A DNA stretch of 64,000 nucleotides from Streptomyces sp. SPB162 (GCF_029504575.1 NZ_JAQFII010000001.1:4533001-4597000), one strand, 5' to 3'; positions 15,700 to 24,419 are shown, counted from the first letter of the stretch. Made by a program: numbers and translations. The notes: generated from the sequence alone by a model not told the origin.

Positions 15700-16381
15700 G
15701 GTCCCCGCGGTCATCGAACTGCGGCAGGCGGGGCTCACCTACCCCGGGCCGCCGCCGGTCGCCGCGCTCACCGACTGCGAACTGACGGTTCGAGCGGGCG
15801 AGTTCGTGACGGTCGTCGGCCCCTCCGGCTCGGGCAAGTCCACCTTCCTCAACATCGTCGGCCTGCTCGACGTGCCCACCTCAGGCAGCTACCTGCTCGA
15901 CGGCATCGACACCGGCGCGCTCAAGGACGCCGACCGCACCGCGCTGCGCGGCCGGCGCATCGGGTTCGTCTTCCAGTCCTTCCACCTCCTGCCGTACCGC
16001 ACCGCCGTGGAGAACGTCCGGCTGGCCCTGCTGTACAGCGCCGTGCCTCGCGCGGAGTCGTCCGAGCGGGCCCGCGAGGCGCTGGTCAAAGTAGGGCTCG
16101 ACCACCGGCTGGACGCCGTGCCCACCCGGCTCTCCGGCGGTGAGCAGCAGCGGGTGGCCATCGCGCGGGCGCTGGTCTCCCGGCCGTCGCTGCTGCTCTG
16201 CGACGAGCCGACCGGCAACCTCGACACCGCCACGGCGGGCGCGATCCTCAGCCTGCTCGACGAGTTGCACGCCGACGGCATGACGATCGTCGTCATCACC
16301 CACGACCCGCTGGTGGCCGCCCGCGGCGCGCGCACCCTCGCGATCCGCGACGGCGTGCTGACCGAACGGGCCCTGGTGTGA
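15689..16381 (+). CDS. ABC transporter ATP-binding protein (MacB/LolD type)
   Basis: The 230 residues contain every ABC signature: Walker A GPSGSGKST, Q-loop VFQSFHLLPY, signature LSGGEQQRVAIARAL, Walker B LLLCDEPTGNLD and a switch His in VITHD. The spacing and the PTGNLDT sequence are typical of the MacB/LolD/FtsE group that power export or mechanical work rather than import. It overlaps the adaptor gene upstream by 11 bases and the permease gene downstream by 4 bases (GTGA), so the three are translated as one unit. Confidence 0.93.
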   Translation: MRVEVPAVIELRQAGLTYPGPPPVAALTDCELTVRAGEFVTVVGPSGSGKSTFLNIVGLLDVPTSGSYLLDGIDTGALKDADRTALRGRRIGFVFQSFHLLPYRTAVENVRLALLYSAVPRAESSERAREALVKVGLDHRLDAVPTRLSGGEQQRVAIARALVSRPSLLLCDEPTGNLDTATAGAILSLLDELHADGMTIVVITHDPLVAARGARTLAIRDGVLTERALV

Positions 16382-17679
16382 GGGCGCGGTCGCGGTTGCG
16401 GTCGTGGTTCGGTGCCAGGCGCGGAGGACACCCGAAAGCCGAGCGGCGCCCCGTCGAGCCGTCCGTCCTCCCGCCGCGCGAGCTGCTCTCCGAGTCGCTC
16501 GCCGGGATGCTGCAGCGCCCCGGCCGCTCCGCGCTCACCGCGCTCGGCACGGTCCTCGGCGTGGGCACGTTCGTGGCGATCCTCGGGCTGACGGCCACCA
16601 CGTCCGCGCAGATCGACTCCCGCTTCGACCTGCTCACCGCGACCGAGGTGACGATCGAGGACGTCACCGCCCAGCAGAACGCCTTCGCGGGACCGGTCTT
16701 CGCGGCCGACGCCGACGACCGGATCGGCCGGCTCGGCGGCGTGGAGCACGCGGGGGTGTTCTGGCCGGTGCACCCGGCCGGCAGCTCCGGCGTCCGCTCC
16801 TCGCCGGTGGGCGCCGACTCGGGCGGCGGGGACTCCGGCGGCGCGGACATTGGCATCGTCGCCGCGTCCCCCGGCGCCCTCCTCGCGGCGGACCCGCACC
16901 TCGCCCAGGGCAGGCTCTACGACGACTACCTGTCGCGGAGCGCGCAGCCGGTCGTCGTGATCGGCGCGGGCACCGCCGCCCGGCTCGGCATCACGACGCT
17001 GGAGACGTATCCGGCGATCTTCATCGGCGACCAGCCGTTCACGGTGGTCGGCATCATCGACGACACCCGCCGCAAGGCGGACCTCCTGCTGTCGGTGATC
17101 GTGCCGCGCACCACCGCCGAGCGGGTCTGGGGCCCGCCGAAGAGCGGCGACGCCAAGATGCTGGTCGCCACCCGGATCGGCGCCGCGGGACAGATCGCCC
17201 ACGAGGCCCCGACCGCGTTGCGCCCGGACCACCCCGAGTACCTGAAGGCCGTCCCGCCGCCCGACCCCCGCACGCTGCGCGGCACCGTCAGCGGTGACCT
17301 CAACCAGCTGTTCCTTCTCCTCGCGGCGATCTGCCTGGTCATCGGAGCCGTCGGTATCGCCAACACCACGCTGGTCGCCGTCCTGGAACGCACCGGCGAG
17401 ATCGGGCTGCGCCGCGCCCTGGGCGCGCGCGGCCGGCACATCACCGCCCAGTTCCTGGCGGAGTCCGGCGCCCTGGGGGCGCTGGGCGGGCTGGTCGGCA
17501 CCGGTCTCGGCGCCCTCACGGTCGTGGTGGTCGCCGTCGTACGGGACTGGACGCCGGTCGTCCATCCGGCGACGCTCGCCGCCGCCCCGGTGATCGGGCT
17601 GCTCACGGGCCTGCTCGCCGGCCTCTACCCGGCCCTGCGGGCCTCGCGCATCCAGCCCGCGGAGGCCCTGCGCCGCTGA
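16378..17679 (+). CDS. ABC transporter permease (MacB/FtsX family)
   Basis: The 433-residue protein has one membrane segment near residue 55 (ALTALGTVLGVGTFVAILGL), a long extracytoplasmic domain, and three membrane segments in the last 130 residues (LFLLLAAICLVIGAVGIANT and following). This is the four-helix MacB layout with FtsX domain motifs GEIGLRRALGARGRHI and YPALRASRIQPAEALR. It starts at GTG overlapping the ATPase stop. With the adaptor and ATPase it forms a tripartite MacAB-like exporter, probably for a peptide or toxic compound. The substrate cannot be told from the sequence. Confidence 0.92.
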   Translation: MRARSRLRSWFGARRGGHPKAERRPVEPSVLPPRELLSESLAGMLQRPGRSALTALGTVLGVGTFVAILGLTATTSAQIDSRFDLLTATEVTIEDVTAQQNAFAGPVFAADADDRIGRLGGVEHAGVFWPVHPAGSSGVRSSPVGADSGGGDSGGADIGIVAASPGALLAADPHLAQGRLYDDYLSRSAQPVVVIGAGTAARLGITTLETYPAIFIGDQPFTVVGIIDDTRRKADLLLSVIVPRTTAERVWGPPKSGDAKMLVATRIGAAGQIAHEAPTALRPDHPEYLKAVPPPDPRTLRGTVSGDLNQLFLLLAAICLVIGAVGIANTTLVAVLERTGEIGLRRALGARGRHITAQFLAESGALGALGGLVGTGLGALTVVVVAVVRDWTPVVHPATLAAAPVIGLLTGLLAGLYPALRASRIQPAEALRR

Positions 17680-17742
17680 CCGGCGGGTGCCCCTGCGGGT
17701 GGCCGCTGCTTGGGCACCCGGCGCGGGGTGGAGAATGGACCC

Positions 17743-18441
17743 GTGACCCGAGCCTCCCTGGAAAAGCAGCCGCACGAAGTCGCCGCGATGTTCGACGACG
17801 TAGCCGCCAAGTACGACCTGACGAACGACGTGCTATCGCTCGGCCAGGCCCGGCTGTGGCGCAAGGCCGTCGCGCAGGCCCTCGACGTCCGGCCCGGCGA
17901 GCGCGTGCTCGACCTCGGTGCCGGTACCGGCACCTCCTCGCTGCCCTTCGTCGCGGCGGGCGCCCAGGTCGTCCCGTGCGACTTCTCCGTGGGCATGTTG
18001 CGCGAGGGCAAGAAGCGCCACCCGTCCCTGCCGCTTACGGCGGGCGACGCGACCAGGCTGCCGTTCGCCGACGGCGTCTTCGACGCGGTCACCATCTCCT
18101 TCGCGCTGCGCAACGTGCACGACACGGACGCCGGACTGCGCGAGATGCTGCGTGTCACCAAGCCGGGCGGCCGCGTCGTGATCTGCGAGTTCAGCAGCCC
18201 GACGTTCAAGCCCTTCCGCACCGTCTACACCGAGTACCTGATGCGCGCCCTGCCGCCGGTCGCGACCGCCGTGAGCAGCAACCCGGACGCGTACGTCTAC
18301 CTCGCCGAGTCCATCCGCGCCTGGCCCGACCAGGCGGCGCTCGCCGCCCGGCTCCAGGGGGCCGGCTGGTCCAAGGTCGCCTGGCGCAACCTCACGGGTG
18401 GTGTCGTCGCGCTCCACCGGGCGGCGAAGATCGGTCAATAA
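17743..18441 (+). CDS. menG: Demethylmenaquinone methyltransferase
   Basis: MenG (UbiE family) adds the C2 methyl group in the last step of menaquinone synthesis. The 232 residues carry the SAM-binding motif LDLGAGTGTSS, the family signature FDDVAAKYDLTNDVLSLGQ at the start, and CDFSVGML, AVTISFALRNVHD and a terminal GGVVALHRAAKI. The GTG at 17743 is chosen because the conserved N-terminus begins there; a GAGAAT about seven bases upstream could be a -10 for a leaderless transcript. It links functionally to mqnC upstream and NDH-1 downstream. Confidence 0.95.
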   Translation: MTRASLEKQPHEVAAMFDDVAAKYDLTNDVLSLGQARLWRKAVAQALDVRPGERVLDLGAGTGTSSLPFVAAGAQVVPCDFSVGMLREGKKRHPSLPLTAGDATRLPFADGVFDAVTISFALRNVHDTDAGLREMLRVTKPGGRVVICEFSSPTFKPFRTVYTEYLMRALPPVATAVSSNPDAYVYLAESIRAWPDQAALAARLQGAGWSKVAWRNLTGGVVALHRAAKIGQ

Positions 18442-18462
18442 CCGCCCAGTTGTGAGGGCGGT
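18441..18462. terminator. Short hairpin at the menG stop codon
   Basis: ACCGCCC pairs perfectly with GGGCGGT around an 8-base loop, beginning inside the TAA stop of menG. It is likely the menG terminator. The stem is short, so confidence is moderate. Confidence 0.5.
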
Positions 18463-18544
18463 GACCATAAACTCCGGGGTCTGAAAGAGGACGGCGGTTT
18501 CCGACGGCTGTCCTGGCAGCCGTACCCGACCTCCGGAGTGCCCC

Positions 18545-20311
18545 ATGCCGTTCTGCCCCGCCTGCGGCGACGCGTCGGCGGACGATGCGCGTTTCTGCAG
18601 GAGATGCGGCCGTGAACTGGCGGCGCCCCCGATACCGACGCAGCCGCCGGCGGAGGGGCAGGTGCCACCGGTGCCGTCTGGCGGTCAGGTGCCGCCGGGG
18701 CCGTCTGGCGGTCAGGGGCCGCCGGTGCCGGGGCCGGGGCGGGGTCCAGGGTCCGGTGGTCAGGCTCCGCCGGGGCCGGTGCAGCCGCCGCTTCCGCCGA
18801 CCGCGCCGCCCCCGTACAGCGGGCCGTCCTACGGTCCGCCCGCGTCCGGGCCGCCGGTCTACGCCCCGCCCGCGTACGCGCCGCCGCCGTACACCCCGAC
18901 CCCGTACGCCGCGGTGCCGCAGGGGCCCTCACCCCTGGCACTGTTCCTGCGCCGTACCGTCTCCGGCGACTGGACGGGACCGCTCAAGGCGGGTCTGTGG
19001 CCGACCGCGGTGCTGCTGGCGTTCGCCGCGATCCTGGCGACGCAGTCCAACCGGCAGCTCGACAAGGTCGACGTCGGCTACGGCGACCGGCTGCGCAGCT
19101 ACCTCGCCATGGTCCTCCAGGGCGTCGGCGGCGTCTTCGGCGTCAAGCTCTCGTCGGGGAACGGCGGTTCGTCCTACGACGACTACGACTCCTCGATCGC
19201 CTCCCCCCTCCTGAGGTCGACGTCGCAGGACACCGCCACGTTGTCGGTCGTGCCGCTCGTGGTCACCGTCCTGTGGGGCGTCGCCCTCGTCCTGGCCCTG
19301 CGCCACCTGCGCCGCACCCAGACCGGCGCGGAGGCGGCGATCCGGGTGGCGGTGGTGTGCACGGTCGCCGCGCTCGTCCTGGCGCTCGTCGCGCAGCCGG
19401 ATTACTCGGTGTCGTCGGAAGGGTCCGGGGACCGGATCGAGATCACGTCGGGTCCGTTCGCCGTGCTGCTGTGGACTTTCGTGCTCAGCCTGCTGCTGGG
19501 TCCGTCCGTGCTGTGCCGCGACCGGCTGGACGGACCGTCGGCCACCGGCCCGGGACTCGCCGCCGCGGCCCGCGCCCTGCGGGCCGCGATGCTGGCACTC
19601 GGCATCGGCGTGGCCGTCTGCGCGGTCATCGTGCTGATCGTCCTGGCCGATCACTCCGAGGAGATGGACAGCGGGACGTGGATGGGTGTCGCGTTGCTGA
19701 TCGTGAACGGGGGCGTCTCGGCGCTGGGCCTCGCCTGGGGAGTGCCGGTCGAGGCGACGCGCTCGGGATCGGGATCCGGATCGGGAACGAGTGCCGAAAC
19801 CGAGCGGTTCGGCCTGTCCGACCTGGGCCAGTTCCACAACGGCTGGGCCGTTCCCGGGGCGATCGCCGCGGGCGTGGTCTGCGCGCTGATCCTCGGCGTC
19901 GTGGCCGCCCGCCGCTGTGCCGACCGGCGCGAGCAGTGGCTCGCCGCCGGCTTCTACGCGGGACTCTTCGTTCTCCTGATCGGGATCGGCGGTGTGAAGG
20001 GCGAGTACGCCGAGGGCACCAGGTCCGCAAGCGTGGAAGCCGCCTCCAGCGTCCCGGAAGCGCTGCTCTTCGGCCTGCTGTGGGCCTTCGGCGGAGTGCT
20101 CGCCGTGACGTTCCTGCTCCGCGTGCGCGCGGGAGGGCAGGGCGGCTGGGGCGGCACGCCCGGCCACCCGCCCGCCTACCCGCCGGGGTACGGGCAGCAG
20201 GGCTACCCGCAGCCGGGGTACGGGCAGCAGGGTTACCCGCAGCAGGGGTATGGGCAGCAGGGCTACACGCAGCCCGGTTACGGACAGCCCGTTTTCGGCG
20301 CAGCCCGGTGA
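18545..20311 (+). CDS. Zinc-ribbon, Pro-rich multi-pass membrane protein (frameshifted before its natural end)
   Basis: The 588 residues read here start with a zinc ribbon made of two CxxC pairs (CPACGDASADDARFCRRCG). A Pro/Gly-rich linker of about 100 residues follows, then about ten hydrophobic segments, then Gly-Tyr-Gln-Pro repeats (GYGQQGYPQ). The frame stops at 20311 just after PVFGAAR. One base earlier in frame, the same Gln/Pro-rich composition continues for another 200 residues to 20891, so the natural protein probably has about 782 residues. The switch lies at the four T bases 20292-20295. The ATG is well placed after menG's terminator. Function is unknown; zinc-ribbon membrane proteins of this layout are common in Streptomyces. 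Confidence 0.75.
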   Translation: MPFCPACGDASADDARFCRRCGRELAAPPIPTQPPAEGQVPPVPSGGQVPPGPSGGQGPPVPGPGRGPGSGGQAPPGPVQPPLPPTAPPPYSGPSYGPPASGPPVYAPPAYAPPPYTPTPYAAVPQGPSPLALFLRRTVSGDWTGPLKAGLWPTAVLLAFAAILATQSNRQLDKVDVGYGDRLRSYLAMVLQGVGGVFGVKLSSGNGGSSYDDYDSSIASPLLRSTSQDTATLSVVPLVVTVLWGVALVLALRHLRRTQTGAEAAIRVAVVCTVAALVLALVAQPDYSVSSEGSGDRIEITSGPFAVLLWTFVLSLLLGPSVLCRDRLDGPSATGPGLAAAARALRAAMLALGIGVAVCAVIVLIVLADHSEEMDSGTWMGVALLIVNGGVSALGLAWGVPVEATRSGSGSGSGTSAETERFGLSDLGQFHNGWAVPGAIAAGVVCALILGVVAARRCADRREQWLAAGFYAGLFVLLIGIGGVKGEYAEGTRSASVEAASSVPEALLFGLLWAFGGVLAVTFLLRVRAGGQGGWGGTPGHPPAYPPGYGQQGYPQPGYGQQGYPQQGYGQQGYTQPGYGQPVFGAAR

Positions 20312-20891
20312 CGGACAGCCCGGTTCCGCGCAGCCGCAGGGCCCGCAGCCGCAGGACCAACCCTCGCAGGGCCCGCGACCACAGGACCAGCCCTCGCAAG
20401 GCTCGCGACCACAGGACCAGCCACAGCCCTCGCAGGACCCTCGGTCGCAGAGCCCGCAGCCGCACGACCCGCAGGCGTTCCAGGGGCGGCCGTATGGCGC
20501 GCCGTCCGCCGGTGGGTTCGGCGAACCGGAACTCTTGCTGAACCTCAACGCCCCCTCCGACACGCCGGCCCGCGCGCCCCGCAACCGGCTGCTCGTGATC
20601 GGTCTGATCATGCTCGGCGCCTTCGCGATCGGCGGCGCGGCCGCCGCCGGCGTGATGATGTACCACCGGAACGACGACAAACCGGCGGACCCCGGCTCCT
20701 CGACGTCCTCGCCCGCCGTGCCGGGCGACGCCGACACCAACGCGACCGGCGGCATGACGGAGTCCCCGTCCGACGGCGTGACGTCCGATCCCTTCGGCAG
20801 TCCGACGGGCGCTCCCTCCGCGACTCCGACCGACGATCCGGCGGGCAGCGCCTCCGACGACCCCGCCGCGCTCCCGAGCGGCCCCGTCTGA
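20296..20891 (+). CDS. Distal part of the zinc-ribbon membrane protein (other side of the frameshift)
   Basis: In the next frame, about 198 codons carry Gln/Pro-rich repeats (QPQDQPSQGPRPQDQPS), then one membrane helix near 20590-20660 (LLVIGLIMLGAFAIGGAAAA), then a Ser/Pro/Asp-rich tail ending in TGA. There is no ribosome site for an independent start; an ATG at 20250 reads Arg-rich nonsense first. Removing one T from 20292-20295 joins it in frame to the upstream repeats. It could be a genuine split gene, but the repeat composition on both sides argues for one protein. Confidence 0.6.
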
Positions 20892-21007
20892 GGCGCGCCG
20901 GGCGTGGCCGGACCAGGGCCACACCGAGAGCCGCCGCTCGCACCCGGACGGCGGCCTCATAGACTCGGTCGGAGCCAAGACCCCTCGCCGAGACCGGAGA
21001 GCCCACC

Positions 21008-22294
21008 GTGACCGACACAGCCCTGTCCGAGAACAGCGCCGATGTGATCGTCGTCGGCGCCGGGCCCGCCGGTTCGACGACCGCGTACTACCTGGCCAAA
21101 GCGGGACTCGACGTCCTCCTCCTGGAGAAGACCGCGTTCCCGCGCGAGAAGGTCTGCGGTGACGGGCTGACCCCGCGCGCCACCAAGCAGCTCGTCGGGA
21201 TGGGCATCGACATCTCCGAGGAGGCGGGCTGGCTCCGCAACAAGGGGCTGCGCATCATCGGCGGCGGCGTCCGCCTCCAGCTCGACTGGCCGGAACTGGC
21301 CTCGTACCCGGACTACGGACTCGTCCGCAAGCGCGAGGACTTCGACGAGCTGCTCGCCCGCCAGGCGCAGAAGGCCGGCGCCCGGCTGCACGAGCGCTGC
21401 AACGTCGGTGCCCCGATCCGTGACGAGCGCACGGGCCACATCATCGGCGTCGAGGCCAAGCTCGGCGAGGAGAAGACCCCGGTCACCTTCCACGCCCCGC
21501 TGGTCGTGGCCGCCGACGGCAACTCGACGCGGCTCTCGCTGCACATGGGCCTGCACCGCCGCGAGGACCGCCCGATGGGCGTCGCGGTCCGCACGTACTT
21601 CACCTCGCCCCGCCACGACGACGACTACCTCGAGTCCTGGCTGGAACTCTGGGACAAGCGCGGTGCCGAGGACCGGCTGCTGCCCGGCTACGGCTGGATC
21701 TTCGGCATGGGCGACGGCACGAGCAACGTCGGCCTCGGCATCCTCAACTCGTCGAGCGCCTTCCGGGAGCTGGACTGGCGCGAGGTCCTCAAGACGTGGT
21801 GCGCCTCGATGCCCGCCGACTGGGGCTACACCGAGGAGAACCAGGTCGGCCCCATCCGCGGCGCCGCCCTCCCGATGGCCTTCAACCGCCAGCCGCACTA
21901 CACCAAGGGCCTGCTGCTCGTCGGCGACGCCGGCGGCCTCGTCAACCCGTTCAACGGCGAGGGCATCGCCTATGCGATGGAATCCGGCCAGATCGCCGCC
22001 GACGTCATCGTCCAGGCCCACGCCCGCCAGACCCCCGCCCAGCGCGAACTGGCCCTGCAGAACTACCCGCGCATCCTCAAGGAGACCTACGGCGGCTACT
22101 ACACGCTGGGCCGTGCCTTCGTGAAGCTGATCGGCAACCCGCGGGTCATGAAGGTCATCACCCAGCGCGGTCTCACCCACCCCGTCCTGATGAAGTTCAC
22201 GCTCAAGATGCTCGCCAACCTGACGGACCCGACCGGCGGCGACGCGATGGACCGCATCATCAACGGCCTGAGCAAGGTGGCCCCGAACTCCTAG
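21008..22294 (+). CDS. Geranylgeranyl reductase family FAD-dependent oxidoreductase
   Basis: The 428-residue flavoprotein has an N-terminal FAD-binding GxGxxG (VIVVGAGPAGSTTAYYLAKAG), the family motif KVCGDGLTPR near residue 50, and the second FAD motif LLVGDAGGLVNPFNGEGIAYA near 305. Members reduce double bonds of isoprenoid chains. Its place between menaquinone genes and NDH-1 suggests it partly saturates the menaquinone side chain, as actinomycetes typically have hydrogenated menaquinones; this is inference. The GTG start follows GGAGA. Its TAG stop forms part of a CTAG used as target by a mobile element. Confidence 0.92.
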   Translation: MTDTALSENSADVIVVGAGPAGSTTAYYLAKAGLDVLLLEKTAFPREKVCGDGLTPRATKQLVGMGIDISEEAGWLRNKGLRIIGGGVRLQLDWPELASYPDYGLVRKREDFDELLARQAQKAGARLHERCNVGAPIRDERTGHIIGVEAKLGEEKTPVTFHAPLVVAADGNSTRLSLHMGLHRREDRPMGVAVRTYFTSPRHDDDYLESWLELWDKRGAEDRLLPGYGWIFGMGDGTSNVGLGILNSSSAFRELDWREVLKTWCASMPADWGYTEENQVGPIRGAALPMAFNRQPHYTKGLLLVGDAGGLVNPFNGEGIAYAMESGQIAADVIVQAHARQTPAQRELALQNYPRILKETYGGYYTLGRAFVKLIGNPRVMKVITQRGLTHPVLMKFTLKMLANLTDPTGGDAMDRIINGLSKVAPNS

Positions 22295-22495
22295 GCCGTG
22301 TCTGACACATCCCGCCTGGCCCGGGACGCCTGGCACGCGCGCTCTCCCCCAGCTACCGCTGGGAGGGGCCCCAGTTGTCGGGCCCGCCCCGGTACGTCCA
22401 GTACAGGGGCGACCCTCCGCCGTGCGATCGCACGCACCAGACGCCCCGGGCCCCGCCCTCCGGGCGGACGCCGGTATGTGTCAGACACGGCCTAG
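22291..22495. mobile_element. MITE-like element, full copy 2 (CTAG target duplication)
   Basis: A 197-base core between CTAG at 22291-22294 and CTAG at 22492-22495. The termini are perfect 16-base inverted repeats, GCCGTGTCTGACACAT and ATGTGTCAGACACGGC. The interior is nearly identical to the copy at 3831-4033. It has no coding capacity. The left CTAG contains the TAG stop of the geranylgeranyl reductase gene. Confidence 0.88.
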
Positions 22496-22645
22496 TGCCG
22501 TATCAGGCAACGTTTGCCCTGTTGTGATGTGACGCGCCGTCCCAGTGCTGCGCCGGGCGGCGCGTGGTCGTCTGGCGAAACCGCCACGCCGACGACCGGC
22601 GCCTATGCTCCGTCGTTGCCAGGGCCAACGTCGCCTGACCGTGCA
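22496..22645. mobile_element. Second short element or IS remnant with 26-base imperfect inverted ends
   Basis: It starts right at the CTAG that closes the neighbouring element. The left end begins TGCCGTATCAGGCAACGTTT and continues to 22521; the right end (22620-22645) read in reverse matches 20 of 26 positions, sharing TCAGGC, ACGTT and GCCCTG. The 98 bases between show no gene. The ends look like IS terminal repeats. It supplies the leader region of the deaminase gene, whose ATG is 15 bases further on. Confidence 0.5.
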
Positions 22646-22659
22646 AGAAGGCAGAGAAG

Positions 22660-23097
22660 ATGACCACGCAGACCGACCGTGTCGACCACGAACTGATCCG
22701 GGCAGCGGTGCACGTCGCGGCCACACGCTGCCGGGGCGACAACCACACCATGGCGGCTGCGGCCCGCGCCCGAGACGGCCGGATCATCACTGCGGTGAAC
22801 GCCTATCACTTCACCGGAGGCCCCTGCGCGGAACTGGTCCTGATCGGCACCGCTGCCGCCCAGGGCGCCTATGACCTGGACAGCATCGTCGCCGTGGGTG
22901 ACCGTGACCGAGGCGTCGTGCCCCCATGTGGCCGCTGCCGCCAGGTCCTTCTTGACTACTTCCCAGCACTCAAGGTCATCGTCGGGACAAACGACGGCCT
23001 CCGGATGGTGCCCGTCACCGAGCTGCTTCCCGAAAGCTACATCTGGGCAGACCACCAGCTCGACGCTGAGGAGAGCACACCACTCAGCACGAGCTGA
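22660..23097 (+). CDS. Blasticidin-S-deaminase-like cytidine deaminase
   Basis: The 145 residues follow the fungal/bacterial blasticidin-S deaminase pattern closely: VNAYHFTGGPCAELVLIGTA, then PCGRCRQVLLDYFP and ELLPESYIW. The zinc site is C-A-E plus P-C-x-x-C, in which Cys replaces the His of some cytidine deaminases; Glu is the proton shuttle. These enzymes deaminate the cytosine of blasticidin S and give resistance. The same subgroup may act on other cytidine nucleosides, so the substrate is inferred. The ATG follows AGAAGGCAGAGAAG. The gene stands alone between copies of a short mobile element and is therefore likely a recent arrival. Confidence 0.88.
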   Translation: MTTQTDRVDHELIRAAVHVAATRCRGDNHTMAAAARARDGRIITAVNAYHFTGGPCAELVLIGTAAAQGAYDLDSIVAVGDRDRGVVPPCGRCRQVLLDYFPALKVIVGTNDGLRMVPVTELLPESYIWADHQLDAEESTPLSTS

Positions 23098-23142
23098 CGC
23101 ACCAGGCGTCCCGGGCCAGGCGGGATTTGTGACACGGCCTAG
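23098..23142. mobile_element. Truncated, inverted end of the same MITE-like element
   Basis: Read in reverse, CTAG-GCCGTGTC is followed by ACAAATCCCGCCTGGCCCGG and then GACGCCTGG, matching the first 40 or so bases of the full copies with a 2-base gap. It ends at the CTAG 23139-23142 that contains the stop codon of the AraC gene. The rest of the element is missing. Together with 22291-22495 it brackets the deaminase gene with outward-facing identical ends. Confidence 0.75.
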
Positions 23143-23936
23143 CTCGTGGGATGTCCGGCGTACCGCGCGGGTGTGGTGCCCACGTGGCGTCGGAAGTGCC
23201 GGTTCAGGTGCGCCTGGTCGTAGAACCCCACCTCGGTGGCGACGTCGGCCGGGCGCCCGCCCGCGAGCAGCAGCCGCCGCGCCCGGTCGACGCGCAGCCC
23301 GGTCAGATAGACGTGCGGCGGTAGCCCGTACGTCTGCTTGAAGCAGCGGATCAGATGGGTGGGGTGGGAGCGCAGCAGCGCGCTCGCCTCGTGCAGGGCG
23401 ATGCCCTGCGCCACCCGGGCGTCGAGCAGCTCGCGCAGCGCCACCGCCAGCCTGGCCGCCTCCCGGCCGGGTCGGCGGGTCCGGCCGGCGGCCAGGTGGA
23501 CGTTGAGCCGCTCCCGTACGAAGGCGAGCCGGGACTCGCCCTCGAAGGCGTCCCCCGCGTGCCCGAGGGCGTCGTGCAGCTGCCCGATGCGGTGGCGCAG
23601 CAGCCCGTCGGTGAGGACGGGGCGGTCGACGGCCGTGCCGGCCAGGGTCTCGGGCAGCATGTTTCCGTCGAGGTACAGCACGCGTTTGCGGAATCCGGCG
23701 GGAGTCGCGGTCCGGCCGTCGTGGAAGACGTTCGGCGGCAGCAGTAGCGCCACGGTGTCGGTCCCTGAGGCGCCGTGCCGGTGCCGGTCGAGGCCGAAGT
23801 CCACCGACCCGTCGTCGACGATCATCAACGTCCAGGTGTCATGCGTGTGCGCGGGATAGGCGTGGTCCACGAAGTGCGCGTGGAAGACCTCGCTGATGCC
23901 CGGGACCGCCGGCCGCCAAGCGGTGATGTCACCCAT
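23139..23936 (-). CDS. AraC family transcriptional regulator
   Basis: The 265 residues have an N-terminal cupin-like sensor domain (HAHFVDHAYPAHTHDTWTL) and a C-terminal double helix-turn-helix at about 165-260 (ALHEASALLRSHPTHLIRCF, then the second motif with DVATEVGFYDQAHLNRHFRR). The ATG at 23936 is used; a TTG 15 bases upstream is also open. It is divergent from a small cupin gene with 75 bases between them, so it probably controls that gene and itself. The stop codon TAG lies within a CTAG at the edge of a mobile element. Confidence 0.9.
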   Translation of the reverse strand: MGDITAWRPAVPGISEVFHAHFVDHAYPAHTHDTWTLMIVDDGSVDFGLDRHRHGASGTDTVALLLPPNVFHDGRTATPAGFRKRVLYLDGNMLPETLAGTAVDRPVLTDGLLRHRIGQLHDALGHAGDAFEGESRLAFVRERLNVHLAAGRTRRPGREAARLAVALRELLDARVAQGIALHEASALLRSHPTHLIRCFKQTYGLPPHVYLTGLRVDRARRLLLAGGRPADVATEVGFYDQAHLNRHFRRHVGTTPARYAGHPTS

Positions 23937-24011
23937 GCGAGGAACGTACAAGACCGCCGGGCGCGTGCGGGGCCACGATCAGGGGACCAGCCACTCAGAA
24001 GGGCCTTTCCC

Positions 24012-24419
24012 ATGACCGTCTCCGAAACCGCCCCCACTGTGCCCCCCGCCGTGCCTCCCGTGGTGAACATCGCCGCCGCGCTCGGCCGGTTCACCGAGCA
24101 GTGGGCGCAGCGCCGGATCGCCGGCGTCAACGACTACGACGTCAAGGTCGCCAAGGTGCAGGGCGAGTTCGTCTGGCACACCCACGAGGACACCGACGAG
24201 CTGCTGCTCGTCATCAGCGGCCGGCTCACCGTCCGCTTCAGGGCGGGGGACGCGGTCCTCGAACCGGGGGAGTTCCTCGTCGTCCCGCGTGGCGTGGAGC
24301 ACTGCACGGCCGCGGAGGAGGAGACGGCCATCCTCCTGCTGGAGCCCGCCGGGGTCGTGAACACGGGCGACGCGGGCGGCGCCATGACGAAGGCCGCGCG
24401 GGAGCTGGAGACCTCCTGA
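24012..24419 (+). CDS. Small cupin-domain protein
   Basis: The 135-residue protein is a single cupin barrel. Motif 1 is WHTHEDTDELLLVISGRLTV with the metal ligands His, His, Glu, and motif 2 is PGEFLVVPRGVEHCT with the last His. The ATG follows AAGGGCCTTTCCC, a weak ribosome site. It is divergent from an AraC regulator. Such small cupins are often mannose-6-phosphate-isomerase-like or sugar/phenolic binding, but no substrate can be named here. Confidence 0.85.
   Translation: MTVSETAPTVPPAVPPVVNIAAALGRFTEQWAQRRIAGVNDYDVKVAKVQGEFVWHTHEDTDELLLVISGRLTVRFRAGDAVLEPGEFLVVPRGVEHCTAAEEETAILLLEPAGVVNTGDAGGAMTKAARELETS

Noticed and set aside
18929..20755. A 608-codon minus-strand frame opposite the zinc-ribbon gene
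   Set aside because: It is a shadow of the Pro/Gly-rich repeats; the plus-strand zinc ribbon and membrane helices are convincing.
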